Virus record (IMG/VR): IMGVR_UViG_3300034374_007949
Coordinates: 1 to 41,394 of that record
Direction: 5' to 3' (one strand)
DNA from: a virus
DNA: 41,394 nucleotides
A program made the translations under genes and the position numbers. Under the pieces are notes generated by a model that was not told the origin of the DNA, ran no database searches, and worked only from the letters and a program-made list of their open reading frames with translations. Every line of letters begins with the position of its first letter. The first letter of the stretch is position 1. Below are positions 1 through 7,833 of this stretch, piece by piece.

Positions 1-651
1 AGTGGCCCGAGCCTGCATGGCACGCAGCGCCCAGCGGATCGCATCCTTGTTGCCGCTGGCGACGACCGCGTTGTACTCGTCGATCTCCTCCTTGGGCACG
101 TTGTCCTTCACCCATGCCGAGAGCTGTTGGAACTGCTCATCACCGCCCACTAGCCCCTTGAGCTCGGCGGTGTCATCAGGGCTGAGCTCCGCCGAGTCGC
201 TCTCGTAGCCGCCCTCGAGGTAGCGCTCAACGATCGAGCGGGGGATGCCCACTGACTCGAGCTTCTCCATGAAGGGCTCGACGTCCTGGCCGGCCTCATA
301 GGCCTCGGCCATCTCGTAGGGGTTGAACTCGGCCTCCTCGAACTTGCCGGCCAAGAACTCGCCGTACTCCTTGACGCCCTCATCCCGGGTGTAAGCCTTG
401 GGCCGTGAAGGCTCAGGGAGCTCGGGCTGGTCTTTGGGCTGGCCCAGCTTTTTCTCAAGCTCCTGGTAGGCCTTGGCCAGCTCCTCGGCGCTGTTGAACT
501 TGCCCAGGATCTTCTCGGTCTCCTGAGCCTGTTGTTCGCCATCGCGCTCGGCCAGGAACTCGTTAAGGAGTTCTTCTTGTCCAGGAGCGACGGGTGATTC
601 GTTGATGGCCTCGGCGTTGCTGAGGCTGTTGTCGACGGGGGTGGCGGTCAT
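1..651 (-). CDS. Capsid assembly (scaffold) protein, N-terminal 217 codons
   Basis: The frame opens with ATG at 651-649, overlapping the portal stop codon (ATGA), and is still open at position 1. The product is acidic and rich in Glu, Ala and Gln, with helical charged stretches. This is typical of T7 gp9-type scaffold proteins, which guide procapsid assembly and are then removed. Its place between portal and major capsid genes is the T7 order (8-9-10). Position 1 falls exactly on a codon boundary, and the missing C-terminus is found in frame at 41394-41251. The joined protein would be 264 aa, against about 307 in T7. Identification rests mainly on position and composition. Confidence 0.8.
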   Translation of the reverse strand, partial: MTATPVDNSLSNAEAINESPVAPGQEELLNEFLAERDGEQQAQETEKILGKFNSAEELAKAYQELEKKLGQPKDQPELPEPSRPKAYTRDEGVKEYGEFLAGKFEEAEFNPYEMAEAYEAGQDVEPFMEKLESVGIPRSIVERYLEGGYESDSAELSPDDTAELKGLVGGDEQFQQLSAWVKDNVPKEEIDEYNAVVASGNKDAIRWALRAMQARAT

Positions 652-2264
652 GCGGCTTGCGGTTCGGTGGTTGGGTCAGTGGCCATTTGCTGCTCGATCG
701 CAGCGGCCTGGGCCTGCTTCTGTGGATCGGCCATCGGCGATGCCATGGCCTGCTGGGCGAGAGCAAGCTCTTGCGCCTGCTGCCGCTCAGCCGCCACTTC
801 CTGATCGGTCTTGATCAGGCCGACCGTGTCGACGCCCATCGAGGCGGCGAGGCGGCGGATCAGCTCTGACGGGTTAACCCGCATCGTCACTTCCTGCTGG
901 CCGATGGCATTGCCCAGCTCCGCGATGGTGCTCACAAAGCGCACCACCTTTTCCAGGTCGTTGCTGCGGCCCACCGCAGCCAGGCCCACAGAAACAACGG
1001 GCCGAATCAGATCCTTGGGCAGTGGCTCGAGCTTGCCCTGGCGGATCAGTAGATCCAGCTTGCGGCTGACGTAAGGGGTCTGAAACTCGGTGGTCAGGAT
1101 TGAGTAGATGGAGCCCAGGCTGTTCTCGATCTGCAGCGCCTGAAGGCGGACCTCTTCAGCTGTCGTGCGCTCGGAGTCGCGGACGTCGGCGAGCATGAAC
1201 GCTTGGCTGAGCCGTGCCTCCACCCGGGCCAGGCCAGCCATGGCCACCTGCATGTCCCCGCCCTTCTGTACCTGCAGGGCCTGGACGTCGTTGATGTCAC
1301 CCACCACGAAGGCGCCATTGGCTGCCTCGGCCAGGCTCTTGGCCTTGGTGACGCCGTTGGGTCGCACAAGGAAGCGAATTGCAGCGCTGGCCAGGGAGCC
1401 CTCGGACACCGCCTGGCTCAGGGCCTCAGCTGTCTTGAGGTCGGCCAGGGCAGCGCTCTCGACATAGCCAACGCCGTACGGCTGCCCGTCCACGCGCGAC
1501 ATCCGAAGGGGCATCCAAGGGTTGGAGTCCATCGGGGCCTCGCCTTCACTGCCCGGGATCTCCTTGCCCTTCACCTCCTGGTGCCAAGCAACACGGGTCT
1601 TCTCCCAGCGGACGTGGGTGTAGATCTTGACCGTCTTGTCGTACTCGCCGATCTCGTCGTAGTCGTCGTTGGCGAGCTTGCCGACAACGTCGTCGTCGTC
1701 CTCGAGTAGCGCCTTCACCTCGGGCGGCAGCACGTTGACCGCCAGCTCCTCGCAGGTCACTACCTCCAAGGGGTTGCCCATGGGGTCACGGCAGCAGACG
1801 TAGCGGTTCAGGTGATGGACCCGCAGGCCCTCCTTGCCCACGTAGAGCAGGACATTGCCGCAGACAATCAGCCACAGAAGGGCTTCGTGAAAGGCGACCC
1901 GATCGTTGGTCGACTCGATCGAGCGGAGCACCTCCTGCTCCATCTTTGCCAGGGCGGAGTCGAACTCTGACTTCTGATCCAGGCTGATGTTCTGCCGGAT
2001 CATCTCCATCTCATTGAGTGTGAACCGGAAGAAGCTCTGCGTTGGAGGGAGAAGAGCCAAAAGCATCCGGCTCGCCAAATTGAGCACGCCCCGGGCGCCG
2101 ATGCCATTCCACGGGAGCGGGAACACCTCTTTGTTCCCCTTGGTCGGCTCGTTGCTAGAGGGAATCAGGTACGGCAGGGTCAGCCGTGCTGCCTCCCTCC
2201 CGCGCTCGAGGTAGTAGTTGCGGTCGGATTCAAGTGCGCGATAGCGCTGAGCAGCAGTGGCCAT
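648..2264 (-). CDS. Portal (head-tail connector) protein, T7 gp8-like
   Basis: This 538-aa protein is almost the same size as T7 gp8 (536 aa). It starts with a helical region followed by a conserved connector segment with a GARGVLNLASRML-like motif near residues 55-70. It ends in a Gln/Ala-rich tail. The portal forms the dodecameric ring at one capsid vertex through which DNA is packaged and ejected, and it binds the tail tube proteins. It is followed directly by the scaffold gene with a 4-bp ATGA overlap and preceded by two small structural candidates. The start ATG at 2264 lies just after the stop of the upstream gene. Assignment by family resemblance and gene order is strong. Confidence 0.93.
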   Translation of the reverse strand: MATAAQRYRALESDRNYYLERGREAARLTLPYLIPSSNEPTKGNKEVFPLPWNGIGARGVLNLASRMLLALLPPTQSFFRFTLNEMEMIRQNISLDQKSEFDSALAKMEQEVLRSIESTNDRVAFHEALLWLIVCGNVLLYVGKEGLRVHHLNRYVCCRDPMGNPLEVVTCEELAVNVLPPEVKALLEDDDDVVGKLANDDYDEIGEYDKTVKIYTHVRWEKTRVAWHQEVKGKEIPGSEGEAPMDSNPWMPLRMSRVDGQPYGVGYVESAALADLKTAEALSQAVSEGSLASAAIRFLVRPNGVTKAKSLAEAANGAFVVGDINDVQALQVQKGGDMQVAMAGLARVEARLSQAFMLADVRDSERTTAEEVRLQALQIENSLGSIYSILTTEFQTPYVSRKLDLLIRQGKLEPLPKDLIRPVVSVGLAAVGRSNDLEKVVRFVSTIAELGNAIGQQEVTMRVNPSELIRRLAASMGVDTVGLIKTDQEVAAERQQAQELALAQQAMASPMADPQKQAQAAAIEQQMATDPTTEPQAA

Positions 2265-2266
2265 GA

Positions 2267-3001
2267 TCAGACGGGGATATTGAGGCCGGTGCCGGCGGAA
2301 GCTGTCTCAATCGGCGCAATCGCCAGCGAAGTATTCAGGTTCTTCTTTCTGGGGTTGATGGCCTGGGTCATCTGTGCGCCCTGGACGGGTGCATTGGCCG
2401 ATGTCGTGACGGCATAGGGAGTCGCAACCTGCTGCGGTTGCTGCTGCACTGCCGCCATCTGGCCCATCATGTCGCTCATCATTCCCATGTAGAGCTGCTG
2501 ATTTGCCTGGTTGTCGAGGATCGTTTGATTGATCGCGTCGATCATGGCCTGGGTGCCATCGTCGACTGACTCGCCCCAGTTCTCGGTGGCGTTGGTGGCG
2601 GGCAGGGTTTCCTGGGCAGGAGCTGCTGGCGCAGCCGGCGCCTGCGTAACCTTCACCGTCGTTGACGGCATGTAGGTGTAAGTCGGCAGCGTCGTGGTGG
2701 TGCTATGGCCCTTGACATAGGGAGACGATGCCGTCTGCGCGCCTGTCACAGCAAACCCTGAGCCGGGCTTCGGGGGGCTGGCATAGGAGGGCGGCGTGTA
2801 GCTGATGACGCCCTTCTTGTTCTGGTCGATGTTGAAAGACTGCTGAGCGCCTTTGCCAATGGTGGCGTCGTTCTTGGCGGCCACCTTGATGATCTTGTCC
2901 AAGCCGATGCCGGCGTTGGTGAGATTTTTGATCTCGCTGTTGGTCAGTTTGTTGTTGCCCTTAAGGGCTTTCTGGATCTTTTTCTTCGCCTTGCTTGCCA
3001 T
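2267..3001 (-). CDS. Probable virion-associated protein upstream of portal
   Basis: I do not recognise a family with certainty. The 244-aa product has a Lys-rich N-terminus, a central low-complexity segment rich in Pro, Ala, Thr and Ser (about residues 70-140), and a Gln/Met-rich helical stretch (about residues 160-200). Such composition is common in head-tail accessory proteins. It lies 2 bp upstream of the portal gene and 11 bp downstream of another Lys-rich protein, so it is co-transcribed with morphogenesis genes. A minor head or connector-associated role is inferred from position only. No signal peptide or membrane segment is apparent. Confidence 0.6.
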   Translation of the reverse strand: MASKAKKKIQKALKGNNKLTNSEIKNLTNAGIGLDKIIKVAAKNDATIGKGAQQSFNIDQNKKGVISYTPPSYASPPKPGSGFAVTGAQTASSPYVKGHSTTTTLPTYTYMPSTTVKVTQAPAAPAAPAQETLPATNATENWGESVDDGTQAMIDAINQTILDNQANQQLYMGMMSDMMGQMAAVQQQPQQVATPYAVTTSANAPVQGAQMTQAINPRKKNLNTSLAIAPIETASAGTGLNIPV

Positions 3002-3012
3002 GGTCGGTGCTC

Positions 3013-3570
3013 CTAAATGGTGAGAGTGCTGGATGGTGTGCGGTCAATCCGCAGCGCCTGCCGCGTGCGACCAGGGCGCTCGTACCCTTCGCGGTTACGG
3101 CCGATCACAGGCGCATCCGCGCTGTCCTCTGGTGGCGGCGCACCCCTGAGGAGGCTCTGCCGCATGGCGTCTTCCTGCAGCAGTTGCTGATTGTCGGCCG
3201 CCATCGTGGCCAGGTCGCTCAGTTGCGTGAGCGTGTCCTGCAGCCCCAGGTTCGACTGATTCAGTGAATCGAACGCTTTATTAAGAGGGTCCTTTTTCCG
3301 GAGCAAATCCTTGACCTTGTCCAGCATGAACAAGGTGTCGTTCTCGACGTTGTTGGCGCGTTTGTCCTTGTATTTGCTGCTGACGGACTTCTTGGACTGC
3401 CTGGCTTGCTTGAGCTTGGCCTTGTAGGTCGCAGCATCCATGCTGCCTTGCTTTGACCTGACCCTTTGGACGCGCTGCTTGGCCTTCTTGTACTGCTTGG
3501 TGGACTTCAGTGAATCCGTGATACGAGCCGCCGGAACACTGCCACCTCCCCCTGCTCCTCCAACGCACAT
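3013..3570 (-). CDS. Hypothetical basic protein, morphogenesis region
   Basis: The 185-aa protein begins with a Gly-rich segment and continues with a strongly basic Lys/Arg/Gln-rich helical region (about residues 20-75). A predicted helical middle and a Pro/Arg-rich C-terminus follow. No known domain is recognised. Its start ATG overlaps the stop of the upstream 63-aa gene in a TGATG junction, and the next gene begins 11 bp downstream, which indicates an operon leading into portal and scaffold. The basic region could bind nucleic acid or structural partners, but that is a guess. Confidence 0.6.
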   Translation of the reverse strand: MCVGGAGGGGSVPAARITDSLKSTKQYKKAKQRVQRVRSKQGSMDAATYKAKLKQARQSKKSVSSKYKDKRANNVENDTLFMLDKVKDLLRKKDPLNKAFDSLNQSNLGLQDTLTQLSDLATMAADNQQLLQEDAMRQSLLRGAPPPEDSADAPVIGRNREGYERPGRTRQALRIDRTPSSTLTI

Positions 3571-3761
3571 CAGCCCACCTCCAGATCAATGCCCTTCTCG
3601 AATTGCTCCTGCATCACGGCGATCAAGTGGCGAACCACCGAGGCTTGGCCAGAGCGAAACCAAACCTCCTTCTCGGTCCACTGAAGATCCGGCGCACGAT
3701 CCGGGAACTGCTGCGCCAAGGCGCTAACCAGGCGCTCAGAGATCGGGGGAAGCGCAACCAC
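3570..3761 (-). CDS. Hypothetical small protein (63 aa)
   Basis: This short frame starts at a GTG and ends in a TGATG overlap with the following gene. The overlap supports it being real and translationally coupled. The product is amphipathic, with a Trp/Glu-containing centre and a C-terminal helix. No family is recognised. It lies 24 bp after the exonuclease stop codon and is the first gene after the replication cluster. Confidence 0.5.
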   Translation of the reverse strand: MVALPPISERLVSALAQQFPDRAPDLQWTEKEVWFRSGQASVVRHLIAVMQEQFEKGIDLEVG

Positions 3762-3785
3762 TACAGGACTGCAGATGAACTCAGG

Positions 3786-4520
3786 CTACCGGCGGGCTCC
3801 ATAGCAGGGGAGTGCTGGTTGCAAGTCATACTCGCCAGGGCGAAGAATGCGAGCACACCTGGCCTGGGTGATCGCATAGTCCTCGCTGAGCGCCTTCTTA
3901 GCGTAGGCGGCGAGCACCGCCTCCCACATCTCCAGCTCTGTAGAGCAGCTGGCCAGGGCCCTCTCCGCTGTCACTGGGCCGTAGCCGGGGCAACCCGGGT
4001 AGTTATCAGTTGCATCGCCCGTCAGCACCTGGGCATAGAAAGTGCGATCAGCCTCGAGCTTGCTGGCGTGAATGATCTCGCCATTGCGCAGGTGCAGTCC
4101 AGGAATAGTGAGCAGATCCTTGTCGATGGAGGCGATCACGTCGCCGCCTTCGTAGAGCACCCCGAGCACGTCGTCGCCTTCGATGTCAGGGAGGCGCGCA
4201 ACCAGCCAGCCGCGGGACTGCGCCGCCTTCTCGACCCACTCGATCAGTTGTTTGTAGCCGGCTGGCCTGCGGTACTTCTTGCGGTTGGCCTTGTACTGGG
4301 GCCACACGCCATAGCGAAAGGAAACGCGATCCCCGAAGACCAGCACGGGCTGGTGATCGGGGGCGCCTTCACGGATCTCGGCGATCAGCTCCTGGAAGTT
4401 GGCCTGGGCATCAGCGTGCCGGCACAGGTAGGTCCAGTCGCCGTCATCCCACTCGGCCTCCCATTCCGCCGCAGTGGCGGAGCGGAACAGGTAGACCTCG
4501 GCGTCGATTAGCAGCTTCAT
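3786..4520 (-). CDS. 5'-3' exonuclease, T7 gp6-like (FEN/PIN fold)
   Basis: The 244-aa protein has the acidic motifs of the FEN-like exonuclease family. These are an N-terminal LLIDAE aspartate (residues 3-8), a DIEGDDVLG motif (about residue 112), an ASIDKDL motif (about residue 130) and a TGDATDNYPGCPGYGPVTA helix-hairpin-helix region (about residue 168). In T7, gp6 removes RNA primers, degrades host DNA and generates recombination ends. It is a little shorter than T7 gp6 (300 aa) but keeps the metal ligands. The start overlaps the stop of the preceding gene by 4 bp. It is one of few recognisable DNA-metabolism genes here. Confidence 0.93.
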   Translation of the reverse strand: MKLLIDAEVYLFRSATAAEWEAEWDDGDWTYLCRHADAQANFQELIAEIREGAPDHQPVLVFGDRVSFRYGVWPQYKANRKKYRRPAGYKQLIEWVEKAAQSRGWLVARLPDIEGDDVLGVLYEGGDVIASIDKDLLTIPGLHLRNGEIIHASKLEADRTFYAQVLTGDATDNYPGCPGYGPVTAERALASCSTELEMWEAVLAAYAKKALSEDYAITQARCARILRPGEYDLQPALPCYGARR

Positions 4521-4717
4521 TCGCTGATCTCCCTGATGAGTCGATCGGCCACCTCGTTGATGGCCAGGAAGCAGATGCGGGCCTGGCCCGGGTCGGGCGC
4601 CCAGGTGCGGATTACGTCGGAGATTTCCCGGATCACCTCTTTCATGCGGCGCCGATCATCAATGCCGTATTCGCCCAAGGCTTCCTGAACCATTAAGCAG
4701 TTTTCGAGAAGGCTCAT
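4517..4717 (-). CDS. Hypothetical small protein (66 aa)
   Basis: The 66-aa product is predicted to be mostly helical, with a charged Arg/Glu-rich middle. It overlaps both neighbours by 4 bp: its start overlaps the stop of the 74-aa gene upstream and its stop overlaps the exonuclease start. Such tight junctions argue for a real, coupled gene. No family is recognised. Confidence 0.6.
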   Translation of the reverse strand: MSLLENCLMVQEALGEYGIDDRRRMKEVIREISDVIRTWAPDPGQARICFLAINEVADRLIREISE

Positions 4718-4938
4718 TTGATTAGCTCGGCGGTGCAGTTTGGCCAGCGGTTCTTGCAGTACAGCAAGGCCTTTGTTTTGGTTGGAGCCGGAATCGTGAC
4801 TCGCATCACGGGCATGTTCGGCTGCTTCACCTTGAGGGTGAACAGTCGTGTCATCTCCTTGGGCCCTGGCCTGCTAATCCCGTCCCCAAGGTTTGGCTCG
4901 ACCCATCCTGGCGGGATGTAGTTCGGATTCAGGCCCAT
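4714..4938 (-). CDS. Hypothetical small protein (74 aa)
   Basis: The product has a Pro/Gly-rich N-terminal third and a basic C-terminal half with two cysteines. It begins at ATG 4938, sharing one base with the stop of a 35-codon frame upstream (TAATG), and ends overlapping the next start by 4 bp. No domain is recognised. Confidence 0.55.
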   Translation of the reverse strand: MGLNPNYIPPGWVEPNLGDGISRPGPKEMTRLFTLKVKQPNMPVMRVTIPAPTKTKALLYCKNRWPNCTAELIK

Positions 4939-5045
4939 TACTCGTCCTCCATTTCGATGATGTGCTCGAGGGCCCTGATGTATCCGTTCCAGTAGCCCTG
5001 AGTGAAGCTGCCCTGCACCGTCTCGTCGTAGTGCTGCAGCGCCAT
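4938..5045 (-). CDS. Small hypothetical protein (35 aa)
   Basis: A 35-codon frame (ATG at 5045-5043, TAA at 4940-4938) fills an otherwise empty 112-bp gap between two coupled genes. The product is acidic and helical with several aromatic residues. Its stop overlaps the next start (TAATG), and its start lies 5 bp after the upstream stop, as expected in this tightly packed operon. No family is recognised, and its shortness limits confidence. Confidence 0.45.
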   Translation of the reverse strand: MALQHYDETVQGSFTQGYWNGYIRALEHIIEMEDE

Positions 5046-5050
5046 GGTTC

Positions 5051-5272
5051 TCAATCGAACAAGGGCGCGTCGGGAGACGTCGATGGGCTCTTCGCCTTTT
5101 CTTGTTGCCATGGCTGCACGTTGCGAGGGTCGTGGATGTTGACGTAGGCGTATTTACCGAGGAAGACCATCAGGCTCCTTGTCCGGCGGGAGACGACAGC
5201 GCCGCGGCGCCATGCCCCTTGGTGGTAGGCCTTGATCTCCTGGCCGATCTCGTACTCATTGGTCCAGTTCAT
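5051..5272 (-). CDS. Hypothetical small protein (73 aa)
   Basis: The product has an alternating hydrophobic and basic pattern over residues 8-50 that suggests a small beta-barrel (SH3-like) fold, followed by a polar Ser/Pro tail. This is a pattern impression only. It overlaps the upstream gene by 4 bp (ATGA). Confidence 0.55.
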   Translation of the reverse strand: MNWTNEYEIGQEIKAYHQGAWRRGAVVSRRTRSLMVFLGKYAYVNIHDPRNVQPWQQEKAKSPSTSPDAPLFD

Positions 5273-5469
5273 CCGTGGTGCTTGCGGAAGGCATTCATGT
5301 CCCTGAAATCCATCTCCTGAAACTGCGGGTTTTCAGCCAGAAATCCCGGGCTGGGCAAGATCACATCCCTGCCTTTCTTGTTGAACTGCAGGGTGGACCA
5401 CTTGCCCGTGAGGAGGCCGCGTTCAAGGATCTTTTGCAGCTCGTGACGATCGAAGAGTGGTTCCATCAC
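5269..5469 (-). CDS. Hypothetical small protein (66 aa)
   Basis: This small basic/acidic mixed protein lies in the cluster between RusA and the exonuclease. Its ends overlap both neighbours by 4 bp, consistent with translational coupling. No domain is recognised. Confidence 0.55.
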   Translation of the reverse strand: MMEPLFDRHELQKILERGLLTGKWSTLQFNKKGRDVILPSPGFLAENPQFQEMDFRDMNAFRKHHG

Positions 5470-5993
5470 TGCTCACGGCTCGCTTCCTCTTGCGCCCAGT
5501 CGAGGTAGTCCTTCCACCGCTCTGGCGTGAGCGGGCAGTCCTCCTGGACGGGCGGCAGCAGGGGCTGCTCCGTGGTGGCGAATGGCACGTAGGCCTCGCT
5601 GTTGTGCGGGTCTGGAACTGAAATCAGCGAGCGCCGCGCCGCCGGCAGCATTGCTTGCTGCGCTGCTGTTGGCGCACAGAACGATGGGAGTTCCTCGCGG
5701 AAGCCCCAGCTTCTGTTGGCCATGCCGTTTTCAGTTCGATAGAGCGGTGCCATCAATTCCTTCCAGGTCGGGTAGCGCTTGAACGTGTTGGGTTCGAGCC
5801 CCTGAATCCACTGCTCGGCGGCCCACATGAACTGCGGCTCGGTGATTTCAGGGAACTCGCTGGTGAAGCTGTGGAACTTGAGCCGGCAGATGTGCGGGCT
5901 CCAGCGATCGGCCTCTTTGATTCGCAGCTGGGCCGCGATCATTTCGGCTACGGCCAGGAATGTCTCTGGCGTCAGGCTGTTTGCTCTGGCCAT
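5466..5993 (-). CDS. Hypothetical protein (175 aa), nucleic-acid metabolism cluster
   Basis: The product has a helical N-terminal half with conserved-looking Trp, Phe and Pro positions (residues 30-90) and a Pro-rich, probably disordered C-terminal half. I do not recognise the family. It overlaps the upstream zinc-ribbon gene by 22 bp and the downstream gene by 4 bp. Its place between RusA and the exonuclease suggests a part in replication or recombination, for example as a loader or adaptor. This is inference from neighbours. Confidence 0.6.
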   Translation of the reverse strand: MARANSLTPETFLAVAEMIAAQLRIKEADRWSPHICRLKFHSFTSEFPEITEPQFMWAAEQWIQGLEPNTFKRYPTWKELMAPLYRTENGMANRSWGFREELPSFCAPTAAQQAMLPAARRSLISVPDPHNSEAYVPFATTEQPLLPPVQEDCPLTPERWKDYLDWAQEEASREQ

Positions 5994-6559
5994 TGCTCCA
6001 GGGCGGCGCGCATCGCCGGATCTTTGGGCATGGGACGGCCGGCTGCCGTGGGCTGGGCCAGCTCGTCTTTGATGTACTCAGGCTTGAGCGCCTGCCAGCC
6101 GTGCTCCACGCCAGCCCGGGCCAGCAATACCTGCTGCCAGGCCGGAAGTTTCGACACGCGGAAGACGCTTGACTGCCACGCGGTCTCGGTCCATGTGGCT
6201 TTTGATCCGTGCTTACTGCGGCGGCTTTCGTTCCACCACTGCACAACCAGGGGCTGCGCCTCGGAGCACACGTTGACAAGGCAGTCCTCATCAAGGCTTG
6301 CCGCGTAGCGCTTGCTCGCTGCCACCTTTGGCTCCTGCTGCTGCAGCTGAATCACGTTGGTGAGCTGTTCTGCCGGAGCCTCGGCGGGCGCGGCCACGTA
6401 ATTCCGGATCACGTGATCCCACTCCTCGATGCGCTCGAGGGTGCGGAACTTGTGACGGCATCGCTTGTTATTGCAGATGCGGTGACGGCGCAGGCCTTGG
6501 GCCACGCGAATGGTTTCGATGATGCGAGAGCTGTCGTTCCCGCATTTGGGACAGTTCAT
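5972..6559 (-). CDS. Zinc-ribbon protein of unknown function
   Basis: The start is taken at ATG 6559, which overlaps the upstream stop (ATGA) and puts a CPKC pair at the very N-terminus. Residues 1-45 hold CPKC followed by a second cysteine pair (CNNKRC) in a basic context, the pattern of an NrdR/Ogr-type zinc ribbon that binds DNA. A Gln/Ala/Pro-rich linker follows, then a Trp-rich helical C-terminal domain (about residues 105-180). The N-terminal ribbon plus a helical module could suit a replication or transcription accessory factor. This is notable because no polymerase or helicase is seen in the genome, but no enzymatic motif is visible. Confidence 0.7.
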   Translation of the reverse strand: MNCPKCGNDSSRIIETIRVAQGLRRHRICNNKRCRHKFRTLERIEEWDHVIRNYVAAPAEAPAEQLTNVIQLQQQEPKVAASKRYAASLDEDCLVNVCSEAQPLVVQWWNESRRSKHGSKATWTETAWQSSVFRVSKLPAWQQVLLARAGVEHGWQALKPEYIKDELAQPTAAGRPMPKDPAMRAALEQWPEQTA

Positions 6560-6756
6560 GCGGATTGCTCCTTTGGCGCCCACTCGCCGCACCATTCGTT
6601 GGGTGAGACGCCGGGCCAGAGATTGATGGATGTGTGATCCCACGGACTGAGCGCGGGAGGGTTGCGTTGGCAGAACGCGTAGCCGCCTTCTTTCCCTCCG
6701 CGGGAATACAGGCAGTTGACGCACTTCTGCTCAGCGACTGGCGGGAAGAGGGTCAT
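6556..6756 (-). CDS. Small Cys-rich, probably zinc-binding protein (66 aa)
   Basis: I place the start at ATG 6756, inside the end of the RusA gene, because residues upstream of it are unconvincing and the cysteine motif then lies near the N-terminus. A CVNC pair (about residue 11) and two further single cysteines before a C-terminal WCGEW form a likely four-cysteine zinc site. Such short proteins are common in phage replication clusters but have no assigned role. It overlaps the next gene by 4 bp. Confidence 0.6.
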   Translation of the reverse strand: MTLFPPVAEQKCVNCLYSRGGKEGGYAFCQRNPPALSPWDHTSINLWPGVSPNEWCGEWAPKEQSA

Positions 6757-7111
6757 CCCAGACCACCTTGAGGTAAATGGATTGCTCGGCCTTTGGGGCC
6801 CGGGTGAATCGCAGGGCCATGGATGGCACCACGCCCACCCGGTCATCGGCCCACACCAGCCCGTTGCCGCTGTCGAGCACTGCGCCCGCCAGGTTGTCCA
6901 AGTCCCCTCGGGCAGGGCCGCGAAAGCTCAAGACCAGGACGTTGATCTGCTCAAGCGGTGGATCGGTCCACCACTCAGCCAGCAGCGCCCGCACCGTCGC
7001 CTTCCATTTCATGTAGGCCGGTGGCATGTAGGGCCGGCCGCCGCCCCTGGGGGAGCGGGGCCGCGCCTTCGACATGAGCGGGACGCGCAGCTCGAAGTCA
7101 GCGGTTTGCAT
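6731..7111 (-). CDS. RusA-like Holliday junction resolvase
   Basis: The 126-aa protein matches the size and layout of RusA-type endonucleases: a basic N-terminal strand region, a central GDLDNL motif (about residue 72) and a VWADDRVG motif (about residue 88). These supply the acidic metal-binding residues. RusA homodimers resolve four-way junctions formed in recombination and replication. In T7 this job is done by endonuclease I (gp3), so this is a functional replacement. The start overlaps the SSB stop, and the stop overlaps the Cys-rich gene. Confidence 0.9.
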   Translation of the reverse strand: MQTADFELRVPLMSKARPRSPRGGGRPYMPPAYMKWKATVRALLAEWWTDPPLEQINVLVLSFRGPARGDLDNLAGAVLDSGNGLVWADDRVGVVPSMALRFTRAPKAEQSIYLKVVWDDPLPASR

Positions 7112-7749
7112 CAGAACGGGATCTCGTCGCTGTCCCAGCTGGAGTCGGCCGCTACCGGCTGGGTCTGCTGCTCGACCACGGGGCTGCGCGTCTCGTTCCC
7201 GGTCAGCGCGTAGCCCTCTTCCGGTTCGCCAAAGGCTGCGCTCGTGTCTGGCGCGCTGTACTCCACCAAGTGCAGCACCCGCACCGCCTCAAGATTGAGG
7301 CTCAGGCCTTTGCCACCCTCCGGGTTAGTCCAAGTCCAGGTGCTGAAGGCCACCTTGCCAGTGCTGCCGTTGCCGATCAGCACGTCTTCAGGCCAGGGGG
7401 TGCCCTTGGCGTCTTGCACGGCCGGGGCCGACAGCTCGATGCCGCGCTTGGTGACCACGTTGCGCTTGAAAGCGAACTGCCACAACTGGGTTTCGTCGCC
7501 GTTCTGATCCAAATAGGTCTTGAACGGCAGCCCATTGGGGCCCGGCTTGGAGGCGCTGCCGTGGGCATCGATGAAGGCCTGCTTAAGGGTCTTCACGAAG
7601 GCCTGGGCCGCGGCGTCGGCCTTGCTGAGCAGCAGGTCGATCGACCACTGCTCCTTCTCGGATTCCTTTCCTTTGTTCACCACGCCAGGGCGGAGCACCT
7701 TGGCCCACATCAACTCCCCTTGCGGCGAAACCAGAAGCTCTTTCGGCAT
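7111..7749 (-). CDS. Single-stranded DNA-binding protein, T7 gp2.5-like
   Basis: The product ends in an acidic tail with DSDEIPF as its last residues, matching the acidic, Phe-ended tail that gp2.5 uses to contact replication partners. The body has alternating beta-strand segments consistent with an OB fold. I prefer ATG 7749 (212 aa). A TTG at 7800 would add 17 residues and cannot be excluded. Neither start has a clear ribosome binding site. A perfect 14-bp palindrome (7755-7768) lies just before the ATG, and a CCTAGG inverted repeat sits at 7811-7827. In T7, gene 2.5 also has its own promoter just upstream. Confidence 0.82.
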   Translation of the reverse strand: MPKELLVSPQGELMWAKVLRPGVVNKGKESEKEQWSIDLLLSKADAAAQAFVKTLKQAFIDAHGSASKPGPNGLPFKTYLDQNGDETQLWQFAFKRNVVTKRGIELSAPAVQDAKGTPWPEDVLIGNGSTGKVAFSTWTWTNPEGGKGLSLNLEAVRVLHLVEYSAPDTSAAFGEPEEGYALTGNETRSPVVEQQTQPVAADSSWDSDEIPF

Positions 7750-7754
7750 TTGCT

Positions 7755-7768
7755 CTACAGATCTGTAG
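7755..7768. repeat. 14-bp perfect palindrome before the SSB start
   Basis: CTACAGATCTGTAG is a perfect palindrome 5 bp upstream of the preferred SSB start codon. Such a symmetric site could bind a dimeric repressor or fold in the leader RNA. If the TTG at 7800 is used instead, it would lie within coding sequence. Confidence 0.45.
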
Positions 7769-7807
7769 TAGACGTGCGGAACGTAGTCGGCCGCCAGCAA
7801 ATCGTCA

Positions 7808-7827
7808 ACACCTAGGTGTCACCTAGG
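7808..7827 (-). promoter_or_regulatory. Candidate phage-RNAP promoter or operator (CCTAGG inverted repeat)
   Basis: CCTAGGTG-T-CACCTAGG (7811-7827) is a perfect inverted repeat with 8-bp arms. It overlaps a 12-bp palindrome, ACACCTAGGTGT (7808-7819). On the minus strand CACCTAGGTG resembles elements upstream of the 12045 gene and the capsid gene. Its place upstream of the SSB gene matches T7 promoter phi2.5. It lies between the RNAP stop and the SSB start. Promoter function is inferred, and operator function is equally possible given the symmetry. Confidence 0.45.
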
Positions 7828-7833
7828 GCACTC

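Noticed and set aside
1165-1709. Long plus-strand frames opposite the portal gene
   Set aside because: They are antisense shadows caused by codon bias in GC-rich DNA, with no recognisable protein features. The same holds for plus frames opposite the large internal protein genes.
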